Shown: in pieces, positions 61,797 to 64,000 of the stretch | Layout of the letters: every line of letters starts with the position of its first letter | Numbering within the stretch: position 1 is the stretch's first letter | DNA from: Marinobacter sp. es.048 | Lineage (GTDB): Bacteria > Pseudomonadota > Gammaproteobacteria > Pseudomonadales > Oleiphilaceae | DNA: 64,000 nucleotides | Reading direction: 5' to 3' | NCBI RefSeq assembly: GCF_900188435.1 | Contig: NZ_FYFA01000001.1 | Location: 682,001-746,000, forward strand | Program-made: the position numbers and the translations under genes | The notes under the pieces: generated by a model | What the model saw: the letters and a program-made list of their open reading frames with translations, nothing else | The model's database searches: none | What the model was told of the DNA's origin: nothing

Positions 61797-62004
61797 TTAC
61801 TCGAAGAAGTTGTTGATCCAGGATGGCTCAAGGTCTTGAATGCAGCGGTTGACGGGCATGCCGCTGCCAGTTCCTTAACAACTATCGAGGTGTCCAACCG
61901 GCTTAGTCCCAAACCGTCATGCTCTTTTGAAACATAGAGGCCACAAAAACCGAGGCGCCCAGCTTCGCGGAAAGCGTGCTGATCTCGATTAGCTCAAAAT
62001 TCAC
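61797..62004 (-). pseudogene. Remnant of an acyl-CoA dehydrogenase gene
   Basis: On the minus strand a GTG at 62004, with AAGGTG ten bases upstream, begins MNFELIE, a normal acyl-CoA dehydrogenase start. After a frame change the next ~45 codons (61991-61838) read clearly as the N-terminal third: LGFCGLYVSKEH, GLGLSRLDTSIVV, ELAAACPSTAAF. The rest of the gene (over 300 codons) is missing. A short tail (SWINNFFE, then TAA at 61797) in another frame may be the far 3' end or part of another gene. Closest by memory to isobutyryl-CoA dehydrogenase types, fitting mmsB next to it. Confidence 0.75.
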
Positions 62005-62031
62005 ATCAACACACCTTAAAAGTATTCTATA

Positions 62032-62059
62032 ATTATATACGCTAGCATAAAGCCGTCAA
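62032..62059 (-). promoter_or_regulatory. Sigma-70 promoter for the mmsB operon
   Basis: On the minus strand TTGACG (62059-62054), a 16-base spacer and a perfect TATAAT (62037-62032). It points into the dehydrogenase remnant and on to mmsB, so the remnant now forms the 5' leader of the operon. Confidence 0.6.
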
Positions 62060-62203
62060 ATAAAGAAATTGATCCCTGGGGCTCGGCATTAGTTTATGTT
62101 TATATATCGTTGTTTATTTAGGTTTTTAGGAGGTAAAAGGCGCTCGATGAACAAAGCATGGACTGGCGCATGCATTGCGCTTGTCACAGGATGGTCAATA
62201 TAG

Positions 62204-62220
62204 TATGGTTCCATACCATA
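62204..62220. promoter_or_regulatory. Inverted repeat in the acyl-CoA dehydrogenase leader
   Basis: TATGGT-TCCAT-ACCATA: six-base complementary arms, five-base spacer, 67 bases before the dehydrogenase ATG. This is the size and form of many TetR- or MerR-type operators, but no regulator gene is in view. A minor 18-codon frame (62147-62203) preceded by AGGAGG ends right at the repeat. Confidence 0.45.
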
Positions 62221-62286
62221 ATGATTGTAACTATGCCATCTTGGTACAGCAAAATTCATGCTGGCATGCTGAAGAGAGAGGGTTTT

Positions 62287-63453
62287 ATGAATTTCGCGTT
62301 GACTGAAGATCAGGCTGCCATCCGCTCGGCCATCGAGGATGTCTGCAAAAATTTTGACGATGAGTACTGGACCCAAAAAGACAAGATCGGAGGTTTTCCT
62401 GAGGACTTCTATACCGCGATGGCAAGTGCTGGCTGGTTGGGTATTGCGATGCCTGAAGAGTACGGCGGAGCGGGGCTGGGTATCAGTGAAGCGTGCCTGA
62501 TGATGGAAACAGTGAGTGGGTCCGGAGCGGGGTTGTCTGGCGCGTCGGCCATACACATGAATGTTTTCGGTCTGCACCCGGTGGTGGTTCACGCCAACGA
62601 TGAACAAAAAGCGCGCTGGCTGCCCCCAATTATTGAAGGTAGGGAGAAAGCGTGCTTTGGGGTCACTGAACCCAACACTGGACTGAACACCTTGAAGCTC
62701 AAAACTATGGCCGTGCGAAAAGGTGACAAGTATGTAGTCAACGGACAAAAAGTGTGGATTTCAACGGCTCAGGTGGCCAACAAGATTTTGTTGCTGGCAC
62801 GCACCACACCTATCGACCAGGTCAAATCCGCCGCCCATGGTTTAAGTCTGTTTTACACGGATCTGGATCGCAGCAAGATTGATGTGCACGAAATCGAAAA
62901 GATGGGCCGTAAGGCAGTGGATTCCAACCAGCTGTTTATTGATGGCCTTGAGATACCGGTGGAAGACCGTATCGGTGAAGAAGGTGAAGGTTTCAAGTAC
63001 ATACTTCATGGCCTTAACCCCGAACGTTTGTTGCTGGCCGCTGAGGCAGCAGGCCTCGGTCGGGCAGCGCTAAGAAGGGCGGCGAAGTACGCTGGAGAGC
63101 GGATTGTCTTTAACCGTCCGATTGGTAAGAACCAGGGCATCCAGCATCCCCTGGCCGAGCGGTGGATCGATCTCGAGGCGGGCACTCTTCTGTATCAGCG
63201 AGGCGCCTGGCTGTATGACCAAGGTATGTCCTGTGGCGCCGAAGCCAACGCTGCGAAGTTTTTCTGCGCCGAAGCGGGCTATCGCGCCTGTGAAACGGCG
63301 GTGATGACGCATGGCGGCATGGGCTATGCCAAGGAATACCATGTTGAGCGGTATTTCCGCGAATCCATGTTGCCGCGAATAGCTCCAGTTTCTCCCCAAT
63401 TGATATTGTGTTTCATCGCCGAGAGAGTTCTGGGTTTGCCTAAATCCTACTGA
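62287..63453 (+). CDS. Acyl-CoA dehydrogenase
   Basis: A 388-residue FAD-dependent dehydrogenase. LTEDQAAIRSAIEDVCKNFD starts the helical domain; WLGIAMPEEYGGAGLG, CFGVTEPNTGLNT and KVWISTAQVAN bind FAD and substrate; LNPERLLLAAEAAGLG offers the Glu used by isovaleryl-CoA dehydrogenase types; MTHGGMGYAKEYHVERYFRE closes the fold. GAGAGGG precedes the ATG. The acetoacetyl-CoA synthetase gene follows 21 bases later. Chain-length preference is unknown. It is not close to the remnant upstream of mmsB, which reads VSKEHDGLGLSRLD where this has MPEEYGGAGLGISE. Confidence 0.93.
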   Translation: MNFALTEDQAAIRSAIEDVCKNFDDEYWTQKDKIGGFPEDFYTAMASAGWLGIAMPEEYGGAGLGISEACLMMETVSGSGAGLSGASAIHMNVFGLHPVVVHANDEQKARWLPPIIEGREKACFGVTEPNTGLNTLKLKTMAVRKGDKYVVNGQKVWISTAQVANKILLLARTTPIDQVKSAAHGLSLFYTDLDRSKIDVHEIEKMGRKAVDSNQLFIDGLEIPVEDRIGEEGEGFKYILHGLNPERLLLAAEAAGLGRAALRRAAKYAGERIVFNRPIGKNQGIQHPLAERWIDLEAGTLLYQRGAWLYDQGMSCGAEANAAKFFCAEAGYRACETAVMTHGGMGYAKEYHVERYFRESMLPRIAPVSPQLILCFIAERVLGLPKSY

Positions 63454-63474
63454 TCAATATTCGGGAGAGTTAAC

Positions 63475-64000
63475 GTGAAACCGTTCTGGGAACCAACGTC
63501 TGAACGCGCAGCCAATGCTCGTATCAGCCATTACGCCCGCTGGCTGGCGGACCGCTCGGAAAACACTACCTTCAGTGATTACGATTCACTCTGGCAGTGG
63601 TCCGTAAGTAATATTGAAGAGTTTTGGGAGAGTATCTGGGACTACTTTGAAGTGGAGTCCCCGGCGCGATACTCAAGTGTTCTGGATAGCCGCAAAATGC
63701 CAGGCGCCAAATGGTTCTCGGGCGCACAGGTGAACTATGTAAACCAGGTGTTTAAAAATGCGGGGCGAAATCGTCCCGCCATTATTTTTGAGGACGAAGC
63801 GGGCAATAGGCAGGATATCTCCTGGCAGGAACTGGAGAAACAGGTGGCATCCCTGGCCTCGTCTCTGAAGGCTTTAGGTGTTGGCGAGGGCGATCGTGTC
63901 GCGGCTTTCTTACCCAACCGCCCTGAAACCATTGTCGCTTTCCTGGCCTGTGCCAGCGTTGGCGCTGTCTGGTCTGTGTGTTCGCCGGATATGGGAGTCA
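63475..64000 (+). CDS. Acetoacetyl-CoA synthetase (truncated by window end)
   Basis: The first 175 codons of an ANL-family acyl-CoA synthetase. The N-terminus (WEPTSERAANARISHY), WFSGAQVNYVNQVF and the ALGVGEGDRVAAFLPNRPET segment match acetoacetyl-CoA synthetase rather than acetyl-CoA synthetase. It would activate acetoacetate with ATP and CoA. The start is GTG at 63475 with GGGAGAG upstream. The AMP-binding P-loop and the Lys motif are outside the window, so activity cannot be judged. Confidence 0.85.
   Translation, partial: MKPFWEPTSERAANARISHYARWLADRSENTTFSDYDSLWQWSVSNIEEFWESIWDYFEVESPARYSSVLDSRKMPGAKWFSGAQVNYVNQVFKNAGRNRPAIIFEDEAGNRQDISWQELEKQVASLASSLKALGVGEGDRVAAFLPNRPETIVAFLACASVGAVWSVCSPDMGV

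Noticed and set aside
61797..62004. A functional 33-codon peptide from the GTG at 62004
   Set aside because: The other frame over the same bases gives an unmistakable acyl-CoA dehydrogenase segment, so the short frame is part of a decayed gene.

Overview
The window looks like chromosome of a high-GC marine gammaproteobacterium close to Marinobacter or Pseudomonas. This is an inference from gene order: pilG-pilH-pilI-pilJ-pilK-chpA-chpB-chpC diverging from gshB-tonB-yqgE-ruvX-pyrR-pyrB-pyrC', ftsY-ftsE-ftsX-rpoH, and a TatT-type TRAP transporter. No rRNA, tRNA or CRISPR array was found.

Layout. Positions 1-7.8 kb hold two c-di-GMP enzymes, a pterin pair (folE-folX), a CoA-binding protein, an alpha/beta hydrolase resembling animal MEST, a patatin-like lipase and a CDGSH iron-sulfur protein. 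A zinc-uptake operon (zur-znuC-znuB) behind a Zur box follows at 8.0-10.1 kb. From 10.2 to 23.8 kb, on the minus strand, lies the complete core of the type IV pilus chemosensory system (PilG, PilH, PilI, PilJ, PilK, ChpA, ChpB, ChpC), including a 2534-residue ChpA with about ten phosphotransfer-like modules. Divergently, 24.0-29.8 kb carries glutathione synthetase, a TonB protein, YqgE, RuvX and the start of pyrimidine synthesis with a catalytically dead dihydroorotase partner.

From 30 to 34.8 kb is an unusual TRAP system: a binding protein, a TatT lipoprotein and a fused permease, with the HU gene between them on the other strand. From 34.8 to 43.5 kb are membrane proteins, pckA, the hslO-hslR-yrfG stress genes, mutM, a fatty-acid desaturase and rsmD. 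From 43.6 to 47.7 kb are ftsY-ftsE-ftsX and rpoH, the latter with a near-consensus sigma-E promoter. Glyoxylate-type genes and an OmpR/EnvZ-type two-component pair follow, up to 52 kb.

From about 52.2 to 57.9 kb lies a mobile element of the Tn554 / recombinase-trio type: three overlapping tyrosine recombinases, the middle one apparently lacking catalytic residues, plus a small HTH/coiled-coil protein. It carries almost no cargo; only one 58-codon secreted-peptide candidate was seen. Beyond it (58-64 kb) are fatty-acid and branched-chain catabolic genes: etfQO, thiolase and mmsB on the minus strand behind the eroded remnant of an acyl-CoA dehydrogenase gene, and divergently an intact acyl-CoA dehydrogenase and acetoacetyl-CoA synthetase, which runs off the window.

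Most of the window is conserved core genome. The parts most worth a second look are the recombinase element, the TatT TRAP system, the MEST-like hydrolase, the dehydrogenase remnant, and several regulatory sites (Zur box, sigma-E promoter, hairpin at the yrfG start, inverted repeats before pckA and the dehydrogenase).
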